DNA of 64,000 bases from Kistimonas asteriae (GTDB lineage Bacteria > Pseudomonadota > Gammaproteobacteria > Pseudomonadales > Endozoicomonadaceae): positions 1-64,000 of the forward strand of contig NZ_JAEVHF010000021.1 of assembly GCF_018263925.1 (NCBI RefSeq), read 5' to 3'. The position numbers were made by a program, and so were the translations under genes. This document shows, piece by piece, positions 9,205 to 18,509 of the stretch; the stretch's first letter is position 1, and every line of letters begins with the position of its first letter. The notes below the pieces were generated by a model. It was not told the origin of the DNA. It saw only the letters and a program-made list of their open reading frames with translations, and made no database searches.

Positions 9205-10941
9205 ATGAATGGGAAACCGATTACCACTCCAGTAACGACAACCACAACTGATACAGTAACGACTTCAACAGCAGGTGCGCAAAATGGAGCAGCAGTCGGC
9301 ACTTCTACATCGACTGGCGCTGGTGGTCGTGTTATATCCACTTCTTATGATCTACAAGCCTTAAATCGGTTAGTACAGGAAGTCAAAGTTGAATGGGGAA
9401 TAACTGATGATGATCTTGAGAGGGAGATAGATACATCAGGGGCTCATACTCGACTTTTGCAGCATTTTGTATCGATTAACCATGTAGAGGGTGTTGAGGC
9501 TCTATTACCATGTATGTGCATAGATAAACCAGATGGTGTTAATGAGGTGTTTGGAGATGCTCAGCGCACAGTATTACATATAGCTGCCGAAAAAGGTTTT
9601 GCTTCCATCGTCAAAGCATTAATAGATGCCGGTGCTCAACAGAATATAGCTGATTGTTTAGGTCTTACCCCATTGAGGTGTGCAATCAGAGAAGGGCATT
9701 TTTCTGTTGTTAAGGTGTTGGTAGAAGGCGGGTACTTTATCAGTGATGCGCAAATAAAAGACCACAAACTAATATGGGAAGCTGTATTCTGCCAGCATCG
9801 TAAGCCTGAAATTCTCGAATGTTTACTAAAACAGCCCCATGTAAATATTAATCAGGCTGATAGTGAAGGGCGCACTATTTTTCATGAAATTGCGGAGATG
9901 GATAGTGATGTAGATGAAATGTCTGATCTGTTAATCGGGGCTGGTGCTTCTTGTAATATTGGTGACAATGAAGGAAAGCGACCATTACATCGTGCTACTA
10001 CGTATGATAACCCATTAACAACAGAGGTGCTGTTGAAAGCAGGAGCAGATGTTAATGTGAAAGATAAACAACAGCAAACCCCCCTGCATAAGGCCGTTAT
10101 GAAACCGTACATATCTAATGTGGCGCTGCTGCTTGCTGCTGGGGCTGACGTAAATGCACAAGATAAAAAGAGACTGACCCCTTTGCATCTTCTCAGTAAA
10201 AATATCTTGGACTCCAATGGAGCGTTATGGCGATCAATGCTGTCTCGGTCTGCACCTATGATCACTGAGTTGCTGTTGGAAAATGGTGCCAATCTGGAGC
10301 TAAAGGATAACATAGGGCGTACAGCATTACATTTGCATGTATGTACCAGTGCTCAAACCACCTCCTTACTGCTTCAATATGGCGCTGATATGGATGTATT
10401 GGATTTTGGGCAACATACGCCGTTGTATAATGCCTTAATTAAGAACGCCAACAGCACCACTGCAAGAGATATTGCTAAGTCATCGAGGGAAGCTTTTTCT
10501 TTGCTGCTAGAGGCTGGTGCAAATATCGATATTAAAGTCATGGCATTTAATGGAAATGAAGACACCGTTCGAGGTTTATTTAGTAGCCCCCAAACCAGAG
10601 ACAGTATTTCAACGAATTTTACGGATGTGACATTAAAGCGAATTATGGAACATGTGGAGCTGAATCAACTCAACTTTATGAAGGTGTGTCGCCCTGCTAT
10701 CAGGCGTCTACTCATAAAGTGCTCGGGTGGAAATGCCGCAGAATTCAAAGCCCGATGCAAAGCGCTTCCACTGCCTCAGGATTTAATCCGATTTATCCAA
10801 TACCTGCCCGTAGAGCCTCAGGCTTCTACGAGTTCAGGACTAACGCACTACATGAGGGAGGCATGGCAGACTGTTGTCAGCACAACAGGGTGGGTATGGC
10901 AGGCTGTAACCAATATAGTTACAGCCCGCAGGATCAGTTAA
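9205..10941 (+). CDS. Ankyrin-repeat protein with SOCS box and Thr-rich N-terminus
   Basis: This 578-residue protein opens with a Thr/Ala/Gly-rich low-complexity segment (1-45). About nine ankyrin repeats follow (residues 85-450), with clear units such as RTVLHIAAEKG, KRPLHRATTY, QTPLHKAVMK and GRTALHLHV and GADVN loops. Residues 487-535 are SOCS-box-like: LNFMKVCRPAIRRLLIK, a short insert, then KALPLPQDLIRFIQYL, with VCR at 494-496 and LPLP at 521-524. A 40-residue amphipathic tail follows. The ribosome site AAGGAGGA is near perfect. The 3' end is 1 base from the stop of the convergent dsdA. Together with the 6221 gene it suggests duplication of an ASB-like effector. The substrate-receptor role is inferred. 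Confidence 0.85.
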   Translation: MNGKPITTPVTTTTTDTVTTSTAGAQNGAAVGTSTSTGAGGRVISTSYDLQALNRLVQEVKVEWGITDDDLEREIDTSGAHTRLLQHFVSINHVEGVEALLPCMCIDKPDGVNEVFGDAQRTVLHIAAEKGFASIVKALIDAGAQQNIADCLGLTPLRCAIREGHFSVVKVLVEGGYFISDAQIKDHKLIWEAVFCQHRKPEILECLLKQPHVNINQADSEGRTIFHEIAEMDSDVDEMSDLLIGAGASCNIGDNEGKRPLHRATTYDNPLTTEVLLKAGADVNVKDKQQQTPLHKAVMKPYISNVALLLAAGADVNAQDKKRLTPLHLLSKNILDSNGALWRSMLSRSAPMITELLLENGANLELKDNIGRTALHLHVCTSAQTTSLLLQYGADMDVLDFGQHTPLYNALIKNANSTTARDIAKSSREAFSLLLEAGANIDIKVMAFNGNEDTVRGLFSSPQTRDSISTNFTDVTLKRIMEHVELNQLNFMKVCRPAIRRLLIKCSGGNAAEFKARCKALPLPQDLIRFIQYLPVEPQASTSSGLTHYMREAWQTVVSTTGWVWQAVTNIVTARRIS

Positions 10942-10942
10942 A

Positions 10943-12298
10943 TTAGTTAGCTATCTCGGTAGATAGATAATCACGTCCCTTGCGAATGTAATTGCGCATT
11001 TCTTCCATCGGCACCATGTTACCGCCGGTGGCCCAGGCGATATGGGTGGCATTGTTCAGCTGTTCTTCACTGAACGCCATGCGGGCCTTGTAGCCTTCTT
11101 CTTCGCTCAGAACGCGTGCGATACCGGGTACACCCGCCAGGGCAGACGGCTCCAGACGAATATTCTCGTGACGGTTCATCAGGGCCAGCAGGCAGTACAT
11201 TTCCTCGTCGGTCACGGTGAAGTAACCATCCAGCAAGCGCTCCATGGCTTTGCCAACGAAACCGGAAGCACGGCCTACGGCGAGACCATCCGCGGCGGTG
11301 ATGTTGTCGATACCGAAATCCTGAACGGAGATTTCGTCATGCAGACCGGTATAAACACCCAGCATCATGCAGGGAGAGTGGGTCGGCTCGGCAAAGATGC
11401 AGTGCACGTTATCACCGAATGCCATTTTCAGGCCGAACGCCACACCACCTGGGCCACCGCCAACGCCGCAGGGCAGGTAGACGAACAGGGGGTGGTCTTT
11501 ATCCACCACAACTTCCATCTCATCCAGCTGTTTTCTCAGGCGTTCTGCAGCAACCGCATAACCGAGGAACAGGTTGGTGGAGTTTTCGTCATCGACGAAA
11601 TAGCAGGTCGGATCGGATTCTGCCTGACGACGGCCTTCTTCAACGGCAATGCTGTAGTCGGATTCATATTCCACCACCTCAACGCCGTGGGCGCGCAGCA
11701 TATCCTTCTTCCACTGGCGGGCATCGGCAGACATATGCACAGACGCCTTGAAGCCCAGACGGGCGCTCATGATACCGATGGAAAGCCCCAGGTTGCCGGT
11801 AGAGCCGACAGCAACAGAATACTGGCTGAAGAACTGGCGGAATTCATCAGTGGTCAGCTTGGCGTAATCGTCCTGCTCGGTCAGCAGACCGGCATTGATG
11901 GCCAGGGTTTCCGCGTGCTTGAGCACTTCATAAATGCCACCGCGGGCCTTGATGGATCCAGAGATGGGCAGCTGGCTATCGAGTTTCAGCAGCAGCTGGC
12001 CGGGCAGCTTAACGCTGTAGCGGTTTTCAATGACAGAATGCATTGCGGGTACCGCGCGTACCGGTGACTCAATGATACCGTTGGAGAATTCTGTCTCCGG
12101 GAACATGGTCTGGATAAACGGTGCAAAGCGGTCCAGGCGCGCGCTGGCGTCGTTGATATCGTCCTGATTCAGGCCCACGTAAGGCAGGGCTTCTTCCAGC
12201 GTCGTGACACCGGGGTTGAACCACTGGGTTTCCTTCAGTTCAACCATGTCCTGGATAAGCGGATGTTCGTTGATCCATTGCTCGGTGGTCTTGGTCAT
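10943..12298 (-). CDS. dsdA: D-serine dehydratase (D-serine ammonia-lyase)
   Basis: This 451-residue PLP enzyme converts D-serine to pyruvate and ammonia in the cytosol. It follows E. coli DsdA closely over its length: the PLP-lysine region LPISGSIKARGGIYEVL, FFSQYSVAVGSTGNLGLSIG, the phosphate-binding CGVGGGPGGVAFGLK, and TAADGLAVGRASGFVG near the C-terminus. Length is normal. It is the second gene of a dsdX-dsdA operon, with a 79-base gap. The DsdC homologue lies about 5 kb away on the other strand. D-serine is abundant in some animal tissues and marine invertebrates, so this fits a host-associated life. Composition is core-like, unlike the AT-richer ankyrin genes beside it. Confidence 0.95.
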   Translation of the reverse strand: MTKTTEQWINEHPLIQDMVELKETQWFNPGVTTLEEALPYVGLNQDDINDASARLDRFAPFIQTMFPETEFSNGIIESPVRAVPAMHSVIENRYSVKLPGQLLLKLDSQLPISGSIKARGGIYEVLKHAETLAINAGLLTEQDDYAKLTTDEFRQFFSQYSVAVGSTGNLGLSIGIMSARLGFKASVHMSADARQWKKDMLRAHGVEVVEYESDYSIAVEEGRRQAESDPTCYFVDDENSTNLFLGYAVAAERLRKQLDEMEVVVDKDHPLFVYLPCGVGGGPGGVAFGLKMAFGDNVHCIFAEPTHSPCMMLGVYTGLHDEISVQDFGIDNITAADGLAVGRASGFVGKAMERLLDGYFTVTDEEMYCLLALMNRHENIRLEPSALAGVPGIARVLSEEEGYKARMAFSEEQLNNATHIAWATGGNMVPMEEMRNYIRKGRDYLSTEIAN

Positions 12299-12377
12299 AC
12301 TATGCCTCGTTAACCGGTTCGGTCTTCAGTTCAGTAACAGTAAAACGTTGTCGTTTGATTCAGTGCATTCAGGGGCG

Positions 12378-13730
12378 TCAGATCAGCACCAGCTTCAGCA
12401 GCCAGGTGGCGGCCAGGGCTGTCAGCGACAGGATGACACTGGTCTTCGGAATCAGTTTGAAGGCGGTCTCTGTCTTCATGCCGGAGCAGGAGGACACCAT
12501 CCAGAAGTAGTTATCGTTGCCGTGGACGATCATGCTGGCGCCAGCGCCAAGGGCCAGCATCGCGATGATGGCGCCTTCCGGTGAGCCCAGGCCCAGTACG
12601 CCCAGCATCGGGCCGATCATGCTTGCGCCGGTCAGCAGGGTAATGCTGGCGGAGCCGATGGCGGTACGTAGTACCACGCCGATGATAAAGGGGGCCAGCA
12701 GACCGATGTTGAAACCGGCCAGCAGGCTGGTCATCACATCCTGCAGGGGCGAGGCTTTCAGCAGGCCGCCGAAACCGCCGCCGACAGCGACAATCAGGGT
12801 GATCTGGCCGGCGGTTTTCAGGGCATCGCCGAACACGCCGTCATAAGTTGCCACCTGCTTGTCTTCAGGCTTGACCCGACGGTAGGTACGAACGGCCAGC
12901 AGCAAACCAATCAGCAGGGCAACGGCCGGTTGGCCCAGAATCGTCAGACCTTCCCAAACGACGCCTTCTGTTGGCATCAGCATGCCGTAGAAGGTTTTGG
13001 TCATCATCAGCGCAAGGGGCAGCAGGATTGGCAGAAAGGCTTCCGTGGCTGATGGGCCGGATGCGTTTTCATCACTCAGCAGGGACAGGGTGTCTTCATC
13101 GACAAAATATTCATAGCGGGAATCCCGGCCAAAACGACGGGCCAGGAAGCAGCTCATGGCAATCACCGGGATCGACACCAGCATGGACAGCATGATCGCC
13201 ATGCCCATATCCACACCGAGAACACCGGCAGCGGCCATGGGGCCGGCGGTAGGCGGAATCAGCTGGTTGGTGGTCAGCATGGCGAAGCTCAGGGAGAGCG
13301 CCATGGTCGCCATGCTGGTTTGGGACAGCGCACTCAGCTTGCGGGCCAGTGGCGCCAGGATCACGTAGGCGGCATCACAGAAGACAGCCAGTGACACGAA
13401 ATAACCGGTCAGTGCCATACCCAGGTCGGCGTTACGGGTGCCGGTGCGCTTGAGGATAGCGCGTGCCATGGCTTCGGCACCGCCACAGTTCTGCAGCAGC
13501 ATGCCGGTGATGGTGCCGATGGCGATGATCAGGCCCACGCTGGCAACGGTATCCCCCAGACCATCGAAAAAGGCGGTAAACACCTGATCCGGGTTCATAC
13601 CCGAGAACAGGGAGAAAATAATGGCGGCGGCAATCAGGGCAAAGAATGGATGAATTTTTTTGAACGCGGCGGCAAATACCAGCACTGCAATACTGATAAC
13701 CAGCCCGACCGGCATAATAGCCAGTGGCAT
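12378..13730 (-). CDS. dsdX: DsdX-type D-serine permease (gluconate permease family)
   Basis: This 450-residue membrane protein has about 12 to 14 hydrophobic helices and belongs to the GntP family. Characteristic segments are FFALIAAAIIFSLFSGM near the N-terminus and VLRTAIGSASITLLTGA and GAGASMIVHGNDNYFW towards the C-terminus. Family members are proton symporters for gluconate or D-serine. Its position directly upstream of dsdA identifies the D-serine member. I chose the ATG at 13730 because AGGAG lies 8 bases upstream; a longer frame from 13826 adds 32 residues without a good site. It should be the first gene of the operon, transcribed from the 13731-14000 region under DsdC control. Confidence 0.88.
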   Translation of the reverse strand: MPLAIMPVGLVISIAVLVFAAAFKKIHPFFALIAAAIIFSLFSGMNPDQVFTAFFDGLGDTVASVGLIIAIGTITGMLLQNCGGAEAMARAILKRTGTRNADLGMALTGYFVSLAVFCDAAYVILAPLARKLSALSQTSMATMALSLSFAMLTTNQLIPPTAGPMAAAGVLGVDMGMAIMLSMLVSIPVIAMSCFLARRFGRDSRYEYFVDEDTLSLLSDENASGPSATEAFLPILLPLALMMTKTFYGMLMPTEGVVWEGLTILGQPAVALLIGLLLAVRTYRRVKPEDKQVATYDGVFGDALKTAGQITLIVAVGGGFGGLLKASPLQDVMTSLLAGFNIGLLAPFIIGVVLRTAIGSASITLLTGASMIGPMLGVLGLGSPEGAIIAMLALGAGASMIVHGNDNYFWMVSSCSGMKTETAFKLIPKTSVILSLTALAATWLLKLVLI

Positions 13731-14074
13731 AAAGGTCACTCCTGTTACCAATGCCACTCCGGCATCGGTGGTGAGATAGGTAGGTTCTTGGGAGGGCAAT
13801 CTAAGGAAAGGTGTGTACAGTGACAATCGATATATTTGCAGCCCATGGATGAAAATAATTCATTCATGAGTCATGGTTGCAGACGGATGACCCGCGTTCA
13901 AATCCGCGTGAGCCTTAAACTATCGAAAGTCAGTGTGAGCATCAGTCATACTGACGCTCTGGTTATTCGAAGTCAGTGATATGCCACATGGTTGTTATTG
14001 AGAGCTGTAAGGATATCCTCTACTGTCATGAGGATATTTTTTAGTAGCTGTTTATTTAAGGAGGTTATGCAGCA
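13731..14074. other. Divergent intergenic region between dsdX and the 683-residue protein
   Basis: This region should hold the dsdXA promoter on the reverse strand and the start of transcription for the forward gene. Near 13855-13875 the repeated ATTCATTCATGAGTCATG includes partial symmetry that could be part of a LysR-type site, but I cannot assign DsdC binding. A terminator-like hairpin sits at 14013-14042. Confidence 0.4.
14013..14042 (+). terminator. Intrinsic terminator-like hairpin in a gene leader
   Basis: ATATCCTC (14013-14020) pairs with GAGGATAT (14030-14037) around a 9-base loop and runs into TTTTTT. It reads in the forward direction and ends only 32 bases before the GTG start at 14075. 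It may end a short upstream RNA or act as an attenuator for the gene below. Confidence 0.5.
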
Positions 14075-16126
14075 GTGATCCGGTTTTTGAAACAGGGACG
14101 TAGCAGTCAACCACCTGCATATTCTGCTTCACCTAAAACATCCCAGCACATTTTCAGAAAGGTTCGTTTTGCTCATTCCGAGAGCGTGACAGGGGGGGGT
14201 GATTCATCCCGCGATTCCCGCAGAACCTTACGAGGTAGAGCAAATAGTATTGGAGCCTGCTTTACATCCTGTATTTCTTGTAAACCATGCCAACCTAAGG
14301 AGCCTGCTGGATCAAACTTTGAAGAGGATGCGAGCGAATCGGTATTGTGTCTTAAGGCTGAAGAGAGGCAAACTGAACCAGTTGATATAGAGCTACCCAC
14401 AGGGAAAGGCGAGGCTGTATCAGAAGAACAGGAAAGACATGAAGTCTCAATAACCGCACAAGTTGAACGCCATCTTGAATCGATTGGAATACAAACAGAG
14501 GCTATACATGAGGATGGTTGTACATCTGACCGGTTATGCCACAGATTCCAGCAAGCTGAACGTAATGTGGCAGATACAGGCGTTCAGGCGGGAGCTGAAC
14601 TAATAACTGCAGAAAAATATATACAAACAGAGAGTAAAGAGCCAACAGAGCCACCCTCCATAAAAACATCTATTGACTCGACAGAGAAATTGAAGACGCT
14701 AAGAGATCTAAGAGAGTCGGGAATGTTAGGAGAGTTAGAAAAGTTAGAGCTAAAAAAGCTTGAAAAGCTGGACAATCTAAAAAGGCTAAAAGATGAGTCT
14801 GCGTCTTTATTAGGGGGACGGTTTATTTTAATTGAGGATGAAGTCTGTATAGAGTCAGATGTGGAGATGTTAAGAAAGAAACGTGATTTCTGTGGGGAAG
14901 TCTTGGCATATGAACAAGGAGAATTAATAAAATATTTAAAACGTGATGCTAAAGATGCAAGTGATGATTTAATTGAGGACAGAAAAAAACAGTTGCGTAC
15001 TTTTTATAAGGAAGCCCCAGGTAGGGTTGCTAATTTAGAGGCTGATCTAATAACAAACAAAGAAAGCTTAAAGAGGAATGATCAGGCGTTTAAGCGTCTC
15101 TATCATCAGTTGGCAAGTGGTGATTTAGAGCCGTTGTTAGAGGATATTGAAGCGGAAAACGAACAGTCTCAACCACAGGCTGTTGCCCCCTCTACGGGCA
15201 GAAACGAGACAGGCATTGCTGAATCACCTGACAGGTCTGGTTTGCCGCAAGAGGGAGCGACAGTATCGACGGCACAACCTGTGGCAGCATCATCTACAGA
15301 TGTGCCGGACAACAGGAAAAAGCGAAAGGAGTTAGAGCAACTTTCAAATGAAATTGAACCGTTGGAAAGTGCAATAGCCGCCATACAAAAGGAACTTGAT
15401 AAAATGTATCAAGATAAAATGCTAAGTATAACAACGTATGATGCTTACGATGAAGCATCAATGCTCACCAGTATTATTGAAGATGAACACATTGATGTAG
15501 AAACTTCCCATAAGAGGCAATGCCTGAGAAGACAACTAATTATGAAAAGTAAAGAACTAACGAAATTGCGCGAACGGCGTGCAGCTCTCAAGAGTATTCC
15601 AATAAGTGAGAAAAAGATGCTGCAAGAAAAAAATCGGAAGGTCACGTTTGATGTAACAGTCACTTCTCCAGTTACAACGGTAGTAGCTGAAACAGTAACA
15701 GAGAGCACGCAAACAGAGGGTTGTAAACAAGAAGAAAAAAACACTCAGACAGAAGAGGAGACAAAAAAAGAGCAGCAGCGTATGGAAAAACAAACATCAA
15801 CCACGAGTCTGGTGATTGCAGCCAGCACCGTAGTCGATATACCAGGTCATGAGACTTCTGCTGCAAAAGGGGAAGTAGCAGGTCGCTCAAAAAGTATGTC
15901 TTCAACCGATGACGTTGGTCCATCAGGCGCAAGCACGAGTGTAATAGTCCAACCTCATAACATAGAGGATATAAGCGCGGGTCAGAGCCTGATCGCGATT
16001 GAGGTTGATACTGTGTGGGAACAGAAGGCAGCCGCATACGAAGCTGGTTATCTCGCTTCTCTCGGAACGCTGGAGGAAGGTCATCAGTACTCATTCAATT
16101 TACCTATGGATGAAAAACAAGAATAA
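14075..16126 (+). CDS. Effector-like coiled-coil protein with LC8-type TQT and PP1-type RVxF motifs
   Basis: This 683-residue charged protein matches no enzyme family I know. Residues 200-345 and 410-515 are predicted coiled coil (for example KLEKLELKKLEKLDNLKRLK). Several short motifs resemble dynein light chain LC8 anchors: IGIQTEAI (137-144), TGVQAG (168-173), YIQTES (182-187), STQTEG (544-549) and NTQTEE (556-561). RKVRF (28-32) and RKVTF (521-525) match the PP1-docking RVxF pattern. A CFTSCISCKPC cluster at 62-72 could be lipidated or bind metal. The start is GTG with AAGGAGG 10 bases upstream; an ATG at 14067 in another frame stops after three codons. The high-Glu/Lys, Ser-rich make-up and the ankyrin neighbour support a host-directed protein. 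Motif functions are inference. Confidence 0.6.
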   Translation: MIRFLKQGRSSQPPAYSASPKTSQHIFRKVRFAHSESVTGGGDSSRDSRRTLRGRANSIGACFTSCISCKPCQPKEPAGSNFEEDASESVLCLKAEERQTEPVDIELPTGKGEAVSEEQERHEVSITAQVERHLESIGIQTEAIHEDGCTSDRLCHRFQQAERNVADTGVQAGAELITAEKYIQTESKEPTEPPSIKTSIDSTEKLKTLRDLRESGMLGELEKLELKKLEKLDNLKRLKDESASLLGGRFILIEDEVCIESDVEMLRKKRDFCGEVLAYEQGELIKYLKRDAKDASDDLIEDRKKQLRTFYKEAPGRVANLEADLITNKESLKRNDQAFKRLYHQLASGDLEPLLEDIEAENEQSQPQAVAPSTGRNETGIAESPDRSGLPQEGATVSTAQPVAASSTDVPDNRKKRKELEQLSNEIEPLESAIAAIQKELDKMYQDKMLSITTYDAYDEASMLTSIIEDEHIDVETSHKRQCLRRQLIMKSKELTKLRERRAALKSIPISEKKMLQEKNRKVTFDVTVTSPVTTVVAETVTESTQTEGCKQEEKNTQTEEETKKEQQRMEKQTSTTSLVIAASTVVDIPGHETSAAKGEVAGRSKSMSSTDDVGPSGASTSVIVQPHNIEDISAGQSLIAIEVDTVWEQKAAAYEAGYLASLGTLEEGHQYSFNLPMDEKQE

Positions 16127-16359
16127 GATCAGGACAGTATTAAAGCGCTTTTTGAGTAGATGAATCATCACAAGTATTATGATCGTAAATCGTTAGCTCA
16201 ATACTGACGAGCGTTGCGTTTTCTCTGAGCCAAGCACTGCCAGTAACTCCGTTGTATGAACATATCACCTCTGTTACTGTCCAAACATTTGTTATTAATA
16301 GAGATTCAGAATGCAAGAACCTGAACCGTTTAATGTTTAGCTAAGCGAGGATTAACTGA

Positions 16360-18459
16360 ATGGAGGTAAGAGAGACCAGAACACCTTCTCCTGTTCAACA
16401 GGAGCAACAACCATCCGCCACCGAACAGGCAGAAGCGCGATTTGCCCAGATGAGCGTACAGGAAGCCGAAACTTCTGGCCACCAAGCGGCAGTGAGATCT
16501 TCCGGTGCAAGACCGAAAGGTTCTCGATCTACCAGCCGAAAGGTGACGCAGCCTCAGGAAACACTATTGGTAGATGAAAAATCAAAAATCGCTAATCAAA
16601 TAAAAAAGGCTATATCAAAGGGAGGGTTAAAATTATTTCAGGAAATTTTTAAAGAAAATAATCTGTCTCCTAACACAGCGGTGAAGTCTCCGGCAACACA
16701 TGCACTTACTAGACGTATCTACTTAGCAGATGGTAGCGTAGAGAAAAGAACTATAGAGCACCCAATAGTTATTTTAGAATATATCATATTGAGGGTTGAG
16801 CCTAATAATCCTGATGAAATAAAAAATGCTGAAGCTATCGCCTGTTGGTTGATAGGTCATGGAAATATTAATTTGCACCCTGATCCTAGTTCAACACAGA
16901 GTTTGTTTCATTTAGCATTAAGTTCAAAGCTGCCAAAAACTGCCTGGAAGCTAATGCAGACAAGTGAATTTGATTATGAGTTTGTCGATCATTCAGGTTG
17001 TAAAACGATAGAATATCTCTATAACCACTATAAGGAAGAATGTGGATTGGCGATGATAGAGGCATTAATTGCCAAAGACGTAGATGTAACTCCAATCATA
17101 ACAGAAAGTGTTAAAAGGGTGATTGCCCGAACGGTAGGTATAACTAAGGGAGAGCTAGGTGAGCTAGGTGTATTTTTAAATGCAGTAAATGAGATAGTTT
17201 CACTTTTAAAATCTAAAAACGCTGATTTTAGCCGTTATGTTTATAGACTGGCGAAGCCTGATTACAAGCTTGATGGGCCGATGGAATTACAACAGACGAA
17301 GGTTGATGTAAATGCAGTGCATGCATCTACAGGTCAAACGGCACTGATGTATGCTGCAAAAGATGGGGATTTGGTGGCATTGCAAACCCTTTTAGGCTGG
17401 TATGCAAACCCCGATATTCGCAATATAAAAGGGGAAAACGCGCTCATGCTGGCTGCTACAGGTGGCCATTTGGAATTGGTCACATGTTTAAGAAAGTGTT
17501 TTGTTGATATCAATACTCAAGATGGGACGGGTCAAACTGCACTCATGATGGCCGCTGCAGGAGGGCATTACAAAACGGTCGAGCAGTTATTAGTGTATCG
17601 CAGTGATGTCAAGATTCAAGATAAAGAGGGTAAAACAGCACTGGTATATGGGTGTGAAAGTAAAAGCATGCCAACGGTTATGCACCTGGTAAAAAAAGGT
17701 GCAATTATTAATCCACAAGATACCCCAATAGAAAAAAGCCCTTTATGGGTTGCCTGCTCTGTGGATGAAAACGATTTGGTCATCCGATATTTGCTGGCTA
17801 ACGCCGAATTTGAAGTAGAGCCTCTGGTTCGCTATGCATTGGAACAAGCGTGTTTGACATCAAGCCGGTTAATGACAGAGCTTGTTGCTAAAGGGGCTGT
17901 TACCATTAATTGGTTGCTGGAGTACTATGATTTTGATAAAAAACTACTAATACACTACGCAATGAAGCAACGTTGTTCTACTTCAGAACAGCTAATGAAA
18001 GGCCTGATTGCTAAAGGCGGGGTAGTTGATCTCCCTGATAGATTGGCCAGATATGCAGGTCATCCCAGTAAAAATAAATATTCTTTCATGTTAGAGTGTG
18101 GTGCTGATATTAATCAGCGAAATGATAGAGGTCGTACAGCACTGATGCTTGCTGCAACTCATGGTTTGAGCACAGCTGTTGAGTATCTTCTTTATCGGAA
18201 ACCGGATGTTAATATTCAATCTACTCTTGATGAGTCCGCTTTGATTTTGGTATGTAAATTCAAGCAGGAAATCCCAATGCTTGATAAGATTTTTATTGTG
18301 AAAAAGTTAATAGATGTCGGGGCAGATAAGTCTATCAAAGATAAGCATGGCAAGACTGCTTTAGATTATGCCAAAGAAAATAGTTTAGAAGAGCTTGTTA
18401 GATTACTAGATGAGAATCAAGAGACTCAGGCGAGTTCTTCTATGGAGGACGTTGATTGA
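16360..18459 (+). CDS. Ankyrin-repeat protein, two separated repeat blocks
   Basis: This 699-residue protein has a polar N-terminus rich in Gln, Ser and Arg (1-70). A helical region follows, then one ankyrin block at about 320-455 (TGQTALMYAAKDG, GENALMLAATGG, GQTALMMAAAGG, GKTALVYG) and another at 575-685 (GRTALMLAATHG, ESALILVCKF, GKTALDYAKE). The region between holds degenerate repeats (PLWVACSVDEND). Unlike three other ankyrin proteins here, the C-terminus (SSSMEDVD) shows no SOCS box. The ATG at 16360 has CGAGGA about 10 bases upstream. It lies 234 bases after the coiled-coil gene on the same strand. It is probably an intracellular-host effector by context; binding partners are unknown. 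Confidence 0.8.
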   Translation: MEVRETRTPSPVQQEQQPSATEQAEARFAQMSVQEAETSGHQAAVRSSGARPKGSRSTSRKVTQPQETLLVDEKSKIANQIKKAISKGGLKLFQEIFKENNLSPNTAVKSPATHALTRRIYLADGSVEKRTIEHPIVILEYIILRVEPNNPDEIKNAEAIACWLIGHGNINLHPDPSSTQSLFHLALSSKLPKTAWKLMQTSEFDYEFVDHSGCKTIEYLYNHYKEECGLAMIEALIAKDVDVTPIITESVKRVIARTVGITKGELGELGVFLNAVNEIVSLLKSKNADFSRYVYRLAKPDYKLDGPMELQQTKVDVNAVHASTGQTALMYAAKDGDLVALQTLLGWYANPDIRNIKGENALMLAATGGHLELVTCLRKCFVDINTQDGTGQTALMMAAAGGHYKTVEQLLVYRSDVKIQDKEGKTALVYGCESKSMPTVMHLVKKGAIINPQDTPIEKSPLWVACSVDENDLVIRYLLANAEFEVEPLVRYALEQACLTSSRLMTELVAKGAVTINWLLEYYDFDKKLLIHYAMKQRCSTSEQLMKGLIAKGGVVDLPDRLARYAGHPSKNKYSFMLECGADINQRNDRGRTALMLAATHGLSTAVEYLLYRKPDVNIQSTLDESALILVCKFKQEIPMLDKIFIVKKLIDVGADKSIKDKHGKTALDYAKENSLEELVRLLDENQETQASSSMEDVD

Positions 18460-18509
18460 AACAGCCTCAAACGCTATATCGTAAATATATGAATACTCAT
18501 CCGTGGTAA

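Noticed and set aside
11042..12067. 341-codon forward frame
   Set aside because: It is antisense to dsdA, which is recognisable along its whole length; the forward product has no domain.
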